A stretch of 49,316 nucleotides of DNA from Candidatus Aminicenantota bacterium (GCA_011773465.1 WVXO01000014.1:2127-51442); one strand, 5' to 3'. Positions 41,576-49,316 are shown, counted from the first letter of the stretch. Translations and numbers: made by a program. The notes: generated from the letters alone by a model not told the origin.

Positions 41576-41592
41576 TGTAAAGTTTTTTTACA
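41576..41592. promoter_or_regulatory. Candidate activator-binding palindrome
   Basis: A perfect TGTAAA-N5-TTTACA inverted repeat about 70-85 bases upstream of the sigma-54 site at 41491, the usual distance for an enhancer-like site bound by an NtrC-type protein. Similar half sites occur at 36974-36999. Confidence 0.35.
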
Positions 41593-41657
41593 ATTTATAT
41601 AAGGAATTAATTCCGCAGGCACTTGATTTACCTGATGCTAGCATTGATTTATCTTAT

Positions 41658-41849
41658 GCAGGAGCTTGATTCATCAAGCCCACATTTTTTGAATAATAAT
41701 GCAAGAGTTGATTTATCTTGTGTAGGGGCTTGATTTATCAAGCCCACATTTTTGATTCTAAAAATAAGCGGTGGGTTTGATGAATCAAACCCCTACAAAT
41801 AAATATAATCTTTACATAAAGATGTGGGTTTGATGAATCAAATCCCTGC
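41658..41849. repeat. 26-bp palindromes, cluster of four
   Basis: Copies at 41658-41683 and 41722-41747 (inverted orientation), 41771-41796 and 41824-41849. The last overlaps the 3' end of the M19 gene and provides its stop codon. With the sigma-54 site and the palindrome at 41576 they make up the 396-base gap 41442-41837. Confidence 0.9.
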
Positions 41850-43109
41850 AGATATTTCAGCGACTTTTCTGAAGACTCGCATGATGTTTTCGCCCCAAAT
41901 CTTGCGGATATCTTCCTCTGAATAGCCGCGGCGGAGAAGCTCTGTGGTAATATTTGGCAATTCGCTGACATCGTCACAGCCCTCAACACCGCCTCCGCCA
42001 TCAAAATCTGTCCCGATGCCCACATGATCCACTCCGATTAAGTTGACGACATAATCTATATGGTTGACAAGCTCTTGGACTGTGGCCTTTTCTGAAGGAT
42101 ATTTCTCATAAATATCCATATATTCATCTTCCATTTTCTCTAGAAGACTTTCGTCTTTCACCTCACTCCAGGAACCGTATTTCTCCCTGAGCTCAGCCAG
42201 GGCTTTTTCTCTTTCTGGATTGGGCTTTGTTTTCTTCACAAAACTTGAGACAAAGCAAATTTGAATAACACCATCGTTTGAAGCTAAGGCCTTGAGCATA
42301 TCATCAGAAAGGTTTCTCTGATGGTCACAAAGTGCACGCACGCAGGAGTGAGAGGCTATCACCGGCGCTTTTGTCACCTCGAGCACATCATAAAAGGATT
42401 TATCTGAAGCATGAGAAACATCCACCATGATTCCCAAACGGTTGCACTCGGCGACAACTTCTTTTCCGAAGTCGCTCAAGCCTTTATCCTCTGGATTGCG
42501 CCTGTCCGTAGAGGAGTCACAGATGTCATTATCGCTCGAGTGACAGAGGGTAATGTAACGGATTCCTCTGTTATAATATTCTTTTACAAAAGAAAGATCT
42601 TTTCCGATGGGATAGCCGTTTTCCATTCCTATAAATGCTGCTCGTTTCCCTTCTTTTTCCAATCGATAGACATACTCAGGGGACCTCGCCAGCTCTACCA
42701 GTTGAGGATAATCCCCGGCCATCTTATGGATGGCGTCCAAGAATTCACCGGCCCTTTCTCTTGCTCTGGCATAGCCCTCTGGACTTCTTTCCCCCTGGCG
42801 GACATAGACGGCAAAAAATTCAGCATCCAAGCCTCCCTCTGCCATCCGAGGAAGGTCGATTTTTCCGCTTCTTCTCTGACTCGGCTCATGACGCACTCCG
42901 ATATCCCAGCCTCTCCTTAACATAAGGGAAGGAGTGTCGCTATGAGTGTCAACAGTAAGGGCTCTATCGTGAATCTCTCTGGCCTCAGCCTTTAAAGCTT
43001 CTTCATCTTTCACCGGACTCGTTGTAACCTGCTTCGGAGCACAGGAGGTCAGGCAAAAACCAGATAGAGATAGAACTATGACGAGGTGTCTGAATTTCGT
43101 TCTCTTCAT
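41838..43109 (-). CDS. M19 (renal dipeptidase-like) membrane dipeptidase lipoprotein
   Basis: Zinc dipeptidase of family M19, 423 residues. An N-terminal lipoprotein signal ends in LTSC (Cys23), so it is anchored to a membrane. The metal and catalytic motifs are intact: VDTHSDTP, GMENGYPIG, DVSHASD, ASHSCVRALCDHQRNL and GTDFDGGG. The start has AAAGGAG 6 bases upstream. The last residues (AGI) and the TGA stop lie within a 26-bp palindromic repeat, indicating that the repeat entered the end of the gene. It probably cleaves dipeptides released by the other exported peptidases. Confidence 0.94.
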   Translation of the reverse strand: MKRTKFRHLVIVLSLSGFCLTSCAPKQVTTSPVKDEEALKAEAREIHDRALTVDTHSDTPSLMLRRGWDIGVRHEPSQRRSGKIDLPRMAEGGLDAEFFAVYVRQGERSPEGYARARERAGEFLDAIHKMAGDYPQLVELARSPEYVYRLEKEGKRAAFIGMENGYPIGKDLSFVKEYYNRGIRYITLCHSSDNDICDSSTDRRNPEDKGLSDFGKEVVAECNRLGIMVDVSHASDKSFYDVLEVTKAPVIASHSCVRALCDHQRNLSDDMLKALASNDGVIQICFVSSFVKKTKPNPEREKALAELREKYGSWSEVKDESLLEKMEDEYMDIYEKYPSEKATVQELVNHIDYVVNLIGVDHVGIGTDFDGGGGVEGCDDVSELPNITTELLRRGYSEEDIRKIWGENIMRVFRKVAEISAGI

Positions 43110-43181
43110 ACTAGCTCCTTTAGTGAGATTATTGATGCTTAAAATCCATAAAACAATTTTACTCTTTTTTTTCTTACAAGC

Positions 43182-44087
43182 TTATTCCTTTACCTTCTTC
43201 CAAGCTTCAATGAACTTGACAGCATAATCCGTCATGCCTTTTACCTGCTTTTCTCCCCTCTCCTTTGTTGCCTTTTTAGGATCGCTTAAAGACCAGATTC
43301 CGTTGCTAAAGAGTTCATGACTTGCTCCCCCTTTTTTTGTTTCAACAGGGACTGCCCTTAAAGAATTGAAGACCATCAGCAAATCCGGATATTGTTGAGA
43401 AAGCATCCAGAGAGCTTGCAATTTTTCGTTATAAATCACCTTCGGTTTCTCAGCTCTTTCCATCTTTACAAGTTCGGGCTTGAGGTAGAGCATGAGGGAT
43501 GTCTCACCAATCCCGGCATGCTCATCACCAACCTCATCTTTTCCTTGGTATCTCCCTTTTTGGATAGGGCTGCCAAAGCCAATGGGTACGGCAATAGCTT
43601 CGGTTGTATGATTGATTCTATGAATGACTTTGCTTTCAGCGATACGGTTTCCTCCATGATAATTGAAGAACATGAACCGGCGGAATCCATACTTTATAAG
43701 CATCTCTGCGGTTTCGAAAAGAACTTGCTCCATGGTTTCAAGTTTCAGGCTCAGAGTTCCAGGAAATCCAGAATGATACTCGCTGTACCCAGCTAGAAGA
43801 ACCGGTGCCATCACTACTCCTGTCCGGGCAGAGATTAATTTTGAAATTCCGGCAGACTCATAATAATCCGTTCCTAACGGCAAATGGGGGCCATGCTGTT
43901 CAGTAGAACCAATAGGTATGATGACCATGTCGTTTGTTTTCAAATAATCCCTGACATCTGCCCAGCTCATCTCCTGCAAAACAAGTGGTCTCCCTTGTTC
44001 CTGGGCAAAGAGCAAAGTCCCGAAGAATAGGATAATTGAAACAATGAATAAAGATTTTAAGTGATGAAAGGCCTTAATTCTGATCAT
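43182..44087 (-). CDS. Exported creatininase-family amidohydrolase
   Basis: 301 residues with a signal peptide at about 10-28. Creatininase-fold metal motifs are present: IPIGSTEQHGPHLPLGTDYY (Glu, His and Asp ligands), FNYHGGN and GDEHAGIGETSLML with the metal-binding Glu. The family includes creatinine amidohydrolase, MftE-like peptidases and formamide hydrolases. Export argues against creatinine metabolism and for an extracytoplasmic amide or peptide substrate. AGGAGG is about 6 bases upstream of the ATG. Confidence 0.88.
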   Translation of the reverse strand: MIRIKAFHHLKSLFIVSIILFFGTLLFAQEQGRPLVLQEMSWADVRDYLKTNDMVIIPIGSTEQHGPHLPLGTDYYESAGISKLISARTGVVMAPVLLAGYSEYHSGFPGTLSLKLETMEQVLFETAEMLIKYGFRRFMFFNYHGGNRIAESKVIHRINHTTEAIAVPIGFGSPIQKGRYQGKDEVGDEHAGIGETSLMLYLKPELVKMERAEKPKVIYNEKLQALWMLSQQYPDLLMVFNSLRAVPVETKKGGASHELFSNGIWSLSDPKKATKERGEKQVKGMTDYAVKFIEAWKKVKE

Positions 44088-44191
44088 GATTTACCTCCTG
44101 CAATGAAATCAATGCCAGAAAAATTTCGATTTCCTATTCTATTCATTCTCATGATTTTTCGCAATGATTAGTCCTTATTCTTATTCTGTCC

Positions 44192-44217
44192 GTAGGGGTT
44201 TGATTCATCAAACCCAC
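44192..44217. repeat. 26-bp GGGTTTGAT palindrome (inverted orientation)
   Basis: Reads GTAGGGGTTTGAT then ATCAAACCCAC on the plus strand. It lies in the gap upstream of the creatininase-family gene. Confidence 0.9.
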
Positions 44218-44241
44218 CGTTTTATTTATAGAATCAATAAT

Positions 44242-44340
44242 GCGGGCTTGATAAATCAAGCCCCTACAAATAAATATAATCTCTACATAAAAATGTGGGT
44301 TTGATGAATCAAACCCCTAAAGATTAATCAAATCCCTACA
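44242..44340. repeat. Duplicated pair of 26-bp palindromes
   Basis: Copies at 44242-44267 and 44295-44320, with a right half near 44326-44338. The pair and its 27-base spacer are nearly the same as 41771-41849, so the two were copied as a unit. Nothing else is recognisable in the 284-base gap 44088-44371. Confidence 0.9.
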
Positions 44341-44371
44341 GATAAATCCCCGATAAAAATATGATGAGAAA

Positions 44372-46696
44372 TCAGCGGTTGCGAGAAATAGCCTGAACAA
44401 GCTCCTGGCCTTTCTTCGCATATTCCGAAGACAAGGACGCATTCCCCAGGCGGTTGTAAAGATCGGCGAGAAGAAAGTAACCTAGAGGAAGGTCTTTCTT
44501 ATCCGGTTTTAAATCTATTCCTTTTTTGACCAGCGAAACAGCTTCTTCAAAATTCTGACCGCGATTGAGGTAAATCCGGCCAAGATAAAAATAACTCAGA
44601 GGGAAACGTGGAGCTATCTCGATTGTCCTTTTAAGGTACTGAAGTTCCTCTTCCTCCTGGCCTAAGAGCCTGTAAACTCGAGAAAGATTGAAGCTGGCTC
44701 TGAAATTATAGGGAATGTTGTCCAATTCCGTCTTATACTCTTCAGCAGCCTCGATTAAGTTCCCTTTTTTCTCGTGGAGCTGAGCTAAATTGTAATGAAC
44801 ATTCTGCAGTTTAGGATTGAGGTCCATAGCTTTTCGAAGGTACTTTTCTGCCTCTTCTATTTTATCTTTAATAACATATATCCCCCCAAGAGCACTATAG
44901 GCTGAGGCAGAATAAGGATTGAGTTCCATACATTTCTGGTAATAAAGGATGGCCTCATCGTATTTCTCTTGGGTGTTATAGATATTGCCCAGTATAAAAT
45001 AAACCTGGGAATCTGGTGGAATGGATTCAATAAAGCTCAAGATAAATTTCTCTGCCTCTTCAAGATCTCCCATACTGATATAGGAATTGGCGATATTGAT
45101 AACAGTGAAAGCATCATCTGGTTTTTTATCCAGGACCTCAAAAAAGTATTCTAAAGCTTCCTCAAACTTTCGCTCTTTAAAGTACAAATTCCCCAGGGTA
45201 AAGTAAGCGTCAATTATATCAGGATCCTCCTTGATTATCTCATTGATCATTTTAACCGCAGGCTCGAATTTTCCCTCAAGGCCCAGTTCCCGCGCCCCGG
45301 AGAGGCGGTTAAATACTCCGATTTTATCCCTGGGATTAGCTAATTCTTTTCCTTCTAATTTAGACGAATCGGTAAAAGAACCAATGTACCCGAGAGCAGC
45401 GAGTTTCTGGCGCGTTTCCTCATCCATATGGCGATAATCAAGCTGGAATGCATTCTCGCTCGTATCTTCGATATATCTCTCAGCCAAAGTCTTGAGCCTC
45501 TTCAGCTCCTCTTTGTGAGTTGAAGCTAAGTTGTCTTTCTCCTCCGGGTCATTTTTCAAATCGTAGAGTTCTACATCGGGGGCGATAATCAATTTATACC
45601 TTAAATCCTGGATTCCTTTAAGATCACTCCAGCCATAATGAAATCGAGGATAATAAGTTTCAGAATAAGCAAAACTCTTTCCCGGATTCTTCTCTTTAAA
45701 AAAAAGCGGAACAAGACTTTCCCCTTGAATTTGTAAAGGAGGAGGAATGTCAACCATATCCAGAATTGTGGGCATGACATCAACAAGAGAGACGACTGAA
45801 GACCGGCTTAAACCATGTAATTTTTCAAAAGGTGTGACAAAAATCAAAGGAACGTGCACTCCTTCTTGATAGATAAAAAATCCGTGCGTTCCTTCCTGAT
45901 GCTCACCAAGGCTTTCGCCGTGGTCAGAAGCAAGAACAAGGATTGTATTCTCGATAAGATTGTTCTCTTCAAGATACTGCCACAACCTTCCCAGCTGAGA
46001 ATCCGTGTAAGCAATCTCCCCTACATAAGGCCTCTGGGCATACTGTTCCTTGTAAGGAGAGGGCGGTTCATAAGGAGTATGGGGGTCATAGAGATGAATC
46101 CAGGTGAAAAAATTATCCTGTTTATTATCTTCAAGCCAGATTAGGGCTTCATCGATGACTTCATCCCCCCTGCGCTGGACATTCCCAAGGGAAATCGATT
46201 TATACCGGCTCAGGTCAAACCGGTCAAAGTAATAATCAAAGCCCTGATTAAGCCCCCATTTGGAATCGAGAACATAAGCCGCGACAAAAGCGGAGGTCTG
46301 GTAATCCTCTTGCTTAAAGAGCTCGGCGAGAGTGGTGATTTCCTGGGGGACGAGAAATCCTCCATTATCTCTGACGCCGTGGAAAGTTGGCTGCGTTCCT
46401 GTCAAAAGAGAGGTGTGGGAGGGCAATGTCAGAGGAGTCGAGGCCACGCATCTTTCAAATTTTACACCACGGGAAGCAAAAAGATCCATGTAAGGAGTTT
46501 CGACATTAGCAAATCCATAACAGCCAATCCTGTCCGCGCGAAGAGTATCTACCGTTATGAGTATATAGTTAAAATCTTTTTTTCCCCTTAGACGTGAAAA
46601 TTCATCTTTCTGCAGCCTCAAGAAAAAAATTATTGCGGCAAGAAAAATGATAAAAAGGAAAGCTATGACGGGGACGAAAAATCGTTTTTTCTTCAT
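44372..46696 (-). CDS. Membrane-anchored sulfatase-superfamily protein with C-terminal TPR repeats
   Basis: 774 residues: membrane anchor at about 7-26, alkaline-phosphatase/sulfatase fold at about 40-420 and roughly eight TPR units from about 460 to the end (YFTLGNLYFKERKFEEALEY, YFILGNIYNTQEKYDEAILY and others). Metal-binding stretches are TVDTLRADRIGCYG and ASDHGESLGEH. The position that sulfatases convert to formylglycine (CxPSR) reads TLPSH, so Thr is the likely nucleophile, as in phosphoethanolamine- and glycerol-phosphate-transferring relatives. A sulfatase activity is therefore doubtful. A TAGAAT box lies 12 bases upstream of the ATG and there is no Shine-Dalgarno. Confidence 0.87.
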   Translation of the reverse strand: MKKKRFFVPVIAFLFIIFLAAIIFFLRLQKDEFSRLRGKKDFNYILITVDTLRADRIGCYGFANVETPYMDLFASRGVKFERCVASTPLTLPSHTSLLTGTQPTFHGVRDNGGFLVPQEITTLAELFKQEDYQTSAFVAAYVLDSKWGLNQGFDYYFDRFDLSRYKSISLGNVQRRGDEVIDEALIWLEDNKQDNFFTWIHLYDPHTPYEPPSPYKEQYAQRPYVGEIAYTDSQLGRLWQYLEENNLIENTILVLASDHGESLGEHQEGTHGFFIYQEGVHVPLIFVTPFEKLHGLSRSSVVSLVDVMPTILDMVDIPPPLQIQGESLVPLFFKEKNPGKSFAYSETYYPRFHYGWSDLKGIQDLRYKLIIAPDVELYDLKNDPEEKDNLASTHKEELKRLKTLAERYIEDTSENAFQLDYRHMDEETRQKLAALGYIGSFTDSSKLEGKELANPRDKIGVFNRLSGARELGLEGKFEPAVKMINEIIKEDPDIIDAYFTLGNLYFKERKFEEALEYFFEVLDKKPDDAFTVINIANSYISMGDLEEAEKFILSFIESIPPDSQVYFILGNIYNTQEKYDEAILYYQKCMELNPYSASAYSALGGIYVIKDKIEEAEKYLRKAMDLNPKLQNVHYNLAQLHEKKGNLIEAAEEYKTELDNIPYNFRASFNLSRVYRLLGQEEEELQYLKRTIEIAPRFPLSYFYLGRIYLNRGQNFEEAVSLVKKGIDLKPDKKDLPLGYFLLADLYNRLGNASLSSEYAKKGQELVQAISRNR

Positions 46697-46708
46697 GCTC
46701 GAATTAGA

Positions 46709-46714
46709 ATTCTA
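46709..46714 (-). promoter_or_regulatory. Extended -10 box close to the start codon
   Basis: TG-T-TAGAAT on the minus strand ends 12 bases before the ATG at 46696, which would give a leader of about six bases. The same TATG(C/T)TAGAAT string precedes the gene starting at 14870. Confidence 0.35.
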
Positions 46715-46746
46715 ACATAAAATATGAGTAGATTGAATTATGTTTT

Positions 46747-46930
46747 ATAAGATTGCCGCGCTCCCTTCGGTCGCTCAAAATGACAATCTTCTTGTACGAG
46801 ATATACGCACCTGACCAAGCAAAGCGAAGGAATCTTCTTTGCTTTTCGCAATGACAAATATACGTTTGTTCCTGGTTAAAATAATTTTATTGTATGAGAT
46901 TGCTTCGCCCTTTCATGGCTCGCAATGACA
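46747..46930. repeat. Decayed MITE-related repeats
   Basis: Three fragments related to the 165-bp elements: about 46747-46785, 46815-46858 (AAGCAAAGCGAAGGAATC) and 46896-46930 (GAGATTGCTTCGCCC...CTCGCAATGACA). A trace of the terminal repeat (TACGTTTGTTCC) follows the second fragment. The 357-base gap 46697-47053 holds these, the promoter above and a terminator. Confidence 0.6.
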
Positions 46931-46995
46931 AGCTTAACTTCGCCCTGGTAATGATAAATGTAACTTCCTTTATCACAACGGCTTTGGGATTTAAT

Positions 46996-47028
46996 AAAAA
47001 AAGGGTGGCGAGAAAAAACTCGCCACCC
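46996..47028 (-). terminator. Rho-independent terminator of the TonB receptor gene
   Basis: A perfect 10-bp stem, GGGTGGCGAG with CTCGCCACCC (47003-47028), with a six-base loop, followed on the minus strand by seven T (47002-46996). It lies 26 bases after the receptor stop codon. Confidence 0.9.
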
Positions 47029-47053
47029 TCTTAAACTGCGTTTCGAACTTGAA

Positions 47054-49316
47054 TCAGAACATCAAGCGTATGCCGACTCTTGCCTGTCTGGGTCGAACGA
47101 TTCCGTAGAGCGTGTGACCATCTGTAGAGGAATAATATTCATCGGGATCTGTTGCAGGTGGAGGCAGCAGCCAATCAACATCTATCCTTGTTCCCCAAGA
47201 GGTGATGGTATCATCGTTGAACACGTTGAAGATGTCCAACATCAAGCCCAGTCGGTATTTCCCGGCAAGCACAAACGTCTTCTCCAGCCTCAGATCGAGA
47301 ATTTTCCGTATCGGATAATGATTGGAACCACGGGCTTCTGTAAAGAAAGTCACTCTTCCTTGGGCTAGTGGTCTTGGAGTTCGCATCCGTCTTGTCCAGG
47401 CTCTACCTGTTATCGCCCGGAAATAGCCAGTCAGGTAAACTCCAAAAGGAAGAACATAGGTTCCCTGTAGTTTGAGCATGTGAGTCGGGTCGTAGGTAGA
47501 GTTACCTTCTGCGTTTATCCAGTAATTGGGACTTTCAACATCACCCCCCCAGCCTACATCTTCACTGGTTACGTTGTTCATGGTTCCATATGCCTTGCCG
47601 TAGACATAGGAGGCCAGAAGTTGCCACCCGTCTGAAAACCGCTTGTTGAACATGAACTCAAGACCCCAGTACCTGCGGTAAGGCTTTGAATCTCCTATCG
47701 CTAAATTTATCCCTGGGTCATCTTTATCCAGATTTTTGAGGACGTACTGGTTGGTACCAGCATTAGTTTGTTCATAGACCGTGTAAGCTGCCCCTGTTTC
47801 AGGGTCATTAACAGTTACAGGTACCCATATCGCTGCGATGTCAACCGGGCCGATTAGGTTCTTCCAATCACGGTAAATGTAAGTTGCTGATAGGGATGCA
47901 TCTCTGAAAAGCTCCCTTTCAATACTGGCTGTAAACTGATTCATGTAAGGATGCTTGATATCAGGATCCATGGTATAGAGTTCCTCGTGTTCAATCCTAA
48001 ACATTTCATACCATTGTGAATCTGGAGGCCAATAGTACCAGCCAACATAATCAGAGTAAGCAGAAGCTGGGTTTAGACGAGCATGATAACGAGTGATCAT
48101 GGCTTCTGTGAACTGGCCGTAGTGACCTTTAAGGATTGTGGTTTTATCCCCGAGAATATCATAGGTGAAACCTATTCGGGGGGCAATCCGGAAGTTGGTG
48201 TAAACTGCGCCACTAATACCCTTAACTGTTCCCCTAAAATGGCTGAGGCGCAGGCCAAAGTTGAGATTCAAGCGGTCTGATACTTTCCATGAATCTTGAG
48301 CAAACTCTTCGATTCTGGTATAGCGGGTGTCTGTATCGTAGCCTTCATACTGATAAGCAAGCCAAGGTCCATAATAATTGTAGCCGTGGAGGTATGTATA
48401 AGGGCCTTCTCCGTATAAATCTACATAATACCAGTGATTGGGACCTGTATAGCCAAATCTATCTCTTACCCTGCCATACTCGAATTCCATTCCGAATTTA
48501 AAATCGTGGTTGCCATGGATGAAATCTTCGGCGTAATGAGTTATGTTGACGTTAGCCTGGTATCTCCATCTGTCAAACAGGCCGAACCAGCCAGCACTCT
48601 CGTGGAGCCAAAGATCAGTATCATTCCAATGACCGCTTATATCACGTCCAACTTCAGGTTCCAGGTAGTAATAGCCGATAAAGAAAGCCGCTTTCAAGTC
48701 AAGAAATGTTGTGGGGGTGATGATTTGAGTCAGGCTGAAGTTTCCCACATTATCAGGTGAATCCTGGTTAACCACGGCTTCGGGCGAAACATCGGCACCC
48801 GCTCCTCTGTTTATGCCGTCATAAGCATCAAACTCATAGAAGGTCATTATACTTGTCGAAGGAGTCAATTGGGCATTAATCTTAATGAAGGCTCTGGGCA
48901 TCTTGTAGTCAACTGGTTCGGGAAAGCCTGTTACATAATTTTTGCGGCGGAAGTAGTGACCTCCAAGGTAAAACCAGACCTTATCTTTCTTGATAGGGCC
49001 GCCCAGGTGAGCCCCGAACTCATACATTTTCCGCGAAGGCGATGTAAGATCTGGAAAATCAGCAAGATAAGCTTGATTGTTCTCTGTGCCCCATAATCCT
49101 TTCGGCCAATCATCAAATTTGCCCTGGAAATCGGTTTCAAAATGTCCCGAGAATTCATTTCCTCCAGATTTGGTAACCAGATTGAAAATAATGCCGGTAA
49201 AATTTCCGTACTCAGCGGCAGCACCGATTCCCATAATCTTGGCTTCCTCGATAGTATGGGGATCCATAAAAACCCAGGCTGTACCTCCATCAGGGTCAGA
49301 TACATCAACACCATCC
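47054..49316 (-). CDS. TonB-dependent receptor, Oar-like (5' end outside window)
   Basis: Outer-membrane gated beta barrel. The frame stays open through the window edge: before the ATG at 49267 it reads DGVDVSDPDGGTAWVFMDPH, part of the plug domain, so the gene starts upstream and that ATG is internal. The plug signature EEAKIMGIGAAAEYGNFTG and VTKSGGNEFSGH are typical of Oar-like receptors that usually carry an N-terminal carboxypeptidase-regulatory domain. Many aromatic beta strands follow, with the barrel closing on RVGIRLMF and a terminal Phe. It may import peptides or glycans; the substrate is unknown. A strong terminator follows. Confidence 0.92.
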   Translation of the reverse strand, partial: DGVDVSDPDGGTAWVFMDPHTIEEAKIMGIGAAAEYGNFTGIIFNLVTKSGGNEFSGHFETDFQGKFDDWPKGLWGTENNQAYLADFPDLTSPSRKMYEFGAHLGGPIKKDKVWFYLGGHYFRRKNYVTGFPEPVDYKMPRAFIKINAQLTPSTSIMTFYEFDAYDGINRGAGADVSPEAVVNQDSPDNVGNFSLTQIITPTTFLDLKAAFFIGYYYLEPEVGRDISGHWNDTDLWLHESAGWFGLFDRWRYQANVNITHYAEDFIHGNHDFKFGMEFEYGRVRDRFGYTGPNHWYYVDLYGEGPYTYLHGYNYYGPWLAYQYEGYDTDTRYTRIEEFAQDSWKVSDRLNLNFGLRLSHFRGTVKGISGAVYTNFRIAPRIGFTYDILGDKTTILKGHYGQFTEAMITRYHARLNPASAYSDYVGWYYWPPDSQWYEMFRIEHEELYTMDPDIKHPYMNQFTASIERELFRDASLSATYIYRDWKNLIGPVDIAAIWVPVTVNDPETGAAYTVYEQTNAGTNQYVLKNLDKDDPGINLAIGDSKPYRRYWGLEFMFNKRFSDGWQLLASYVYGKAYGTMNNVTSEDVGWGGDVESPNYWINAEGNSTYDPTHMLKLQGTYVLPFGVYLTGYFRAITGRAWTRRMRTPRPLAQGRVTFFTEARGSNHYPIRKILDLRLEKTFVLAGKYRLGLMLDIFNVFNDDTITSWGTRIDVDWLLPPPATDPDEYYSSTDGHTLYGIVRPRQARVGIRLMF

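Noticed and set aside
42411-42920. 169-codon plus-strand frame
   Set aside because: It is fully antisense to the well-supported M19 dipeptidase gene.

Overview
The window looks like a bacterial chromosome segment from an uncultured-type, protein- and peptide-degrading Gram-negative bacterium, most likely Candidatus Aminicenantes (OP8) or a related Acidobacteriota-like lineage. This placement is an inference. It rests on the ftsH-folP-cdaA-cdaR-glmM-pdxJ order, an Oar-type TonB-dependent receptor, a sulfatase-TPR fusion, many exported peptidases and amidohydrolases, a base composition in the mid-40s % G+C by eye, and many short palindromic intergenic repeats. There is no rRNA or tRNA gene, CRISPR array, phage or transposase gene in the window.

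Layout. (1) 1-7.7 kb, plus strand: housekeeping genes ftsH (5' end cut by the window), folP, cdaA, cdaR/ybbR, glmM and pdxJ, then an M20-family amidase/carbamoylase. (2) 7.8-14.9 kb: an exported NTF2-like protein, a membrane-anchored amidohydrolase, a GGQ release-factor-like protein, an exported M14 peptidase, a GntR (YtrA-type) regulator with a membrane protein, and a PTS IIA/zinc-ribbon fusion. (3) 15-21 kb, small-molecule catabolism: trans-3-hydroxyproline dehydratase, a PfkB kinase, an iron-type alcohol dehydrogenase, a LarA-type nickel racemase/epimerase and a DUF72 protein. (4) 21.2-29.9 kb: a plus-strand group (DUF6305 protein, DctM-like permease, a 49-residue membrane protein, an aspartoacylase-like M14 enzyme, a C69 dipeptidase and a tautomerase) converging on a minus-strand pgsB-pgsC-pgsW poly-gamma-glutamate operon. 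(5) 30.1-34.6 kb: an exported M28 peptidase fused to a decayed M19-like domain, an exported archaemetzincin, a DUF488 protein and a NUDIX hydrolase. (6) 34.6-41.5 kb, minus strand: two transcription units, each preceded by a sigma-54 type -24/-12 promoter. One encodes a family 5 solute-binding protein, a histidine kinase and an NtrC-family activator; the other encodes a receiver-only protein and an exported transglutaminase-like protein. (7) 41.8-49.3 kb, minus strand: M19 dipeptidase lipoprotein, exported creatininase-family protein, sulfatase-TPR protein and the C-terminal part of a TonB-dependent receptor.

How the parts fit. About ten peptidases or amidohydrolases, most with export signals, together with hydroxyproline dehydration and peptide sensing suggest a cell that digests external protein and takes up peptides and amino acids. 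The solute-binding protein sits with a sensor kinase and sigma-54 activator, with no permease, so it may act as a periplasmic sensor subunit. The poly-gamma-glutamate genes suggest an extracellular polymer, and the neighbouring permease/M14 group may act on the same polymer or its products.

Intergenic regions carry several repeat families: 15 full copies of a 26-bp palindrome with arms GGG(C/T)TTGAT / ATCAA(G/A)CCC, four GGGGCC-type palindromes, three GTAGCC-type repeats, and two 165/166-bp MITE-like elements with 15-bp terminal inverted repeats plus decayed relatives. No transposase that could move them is encoded here.
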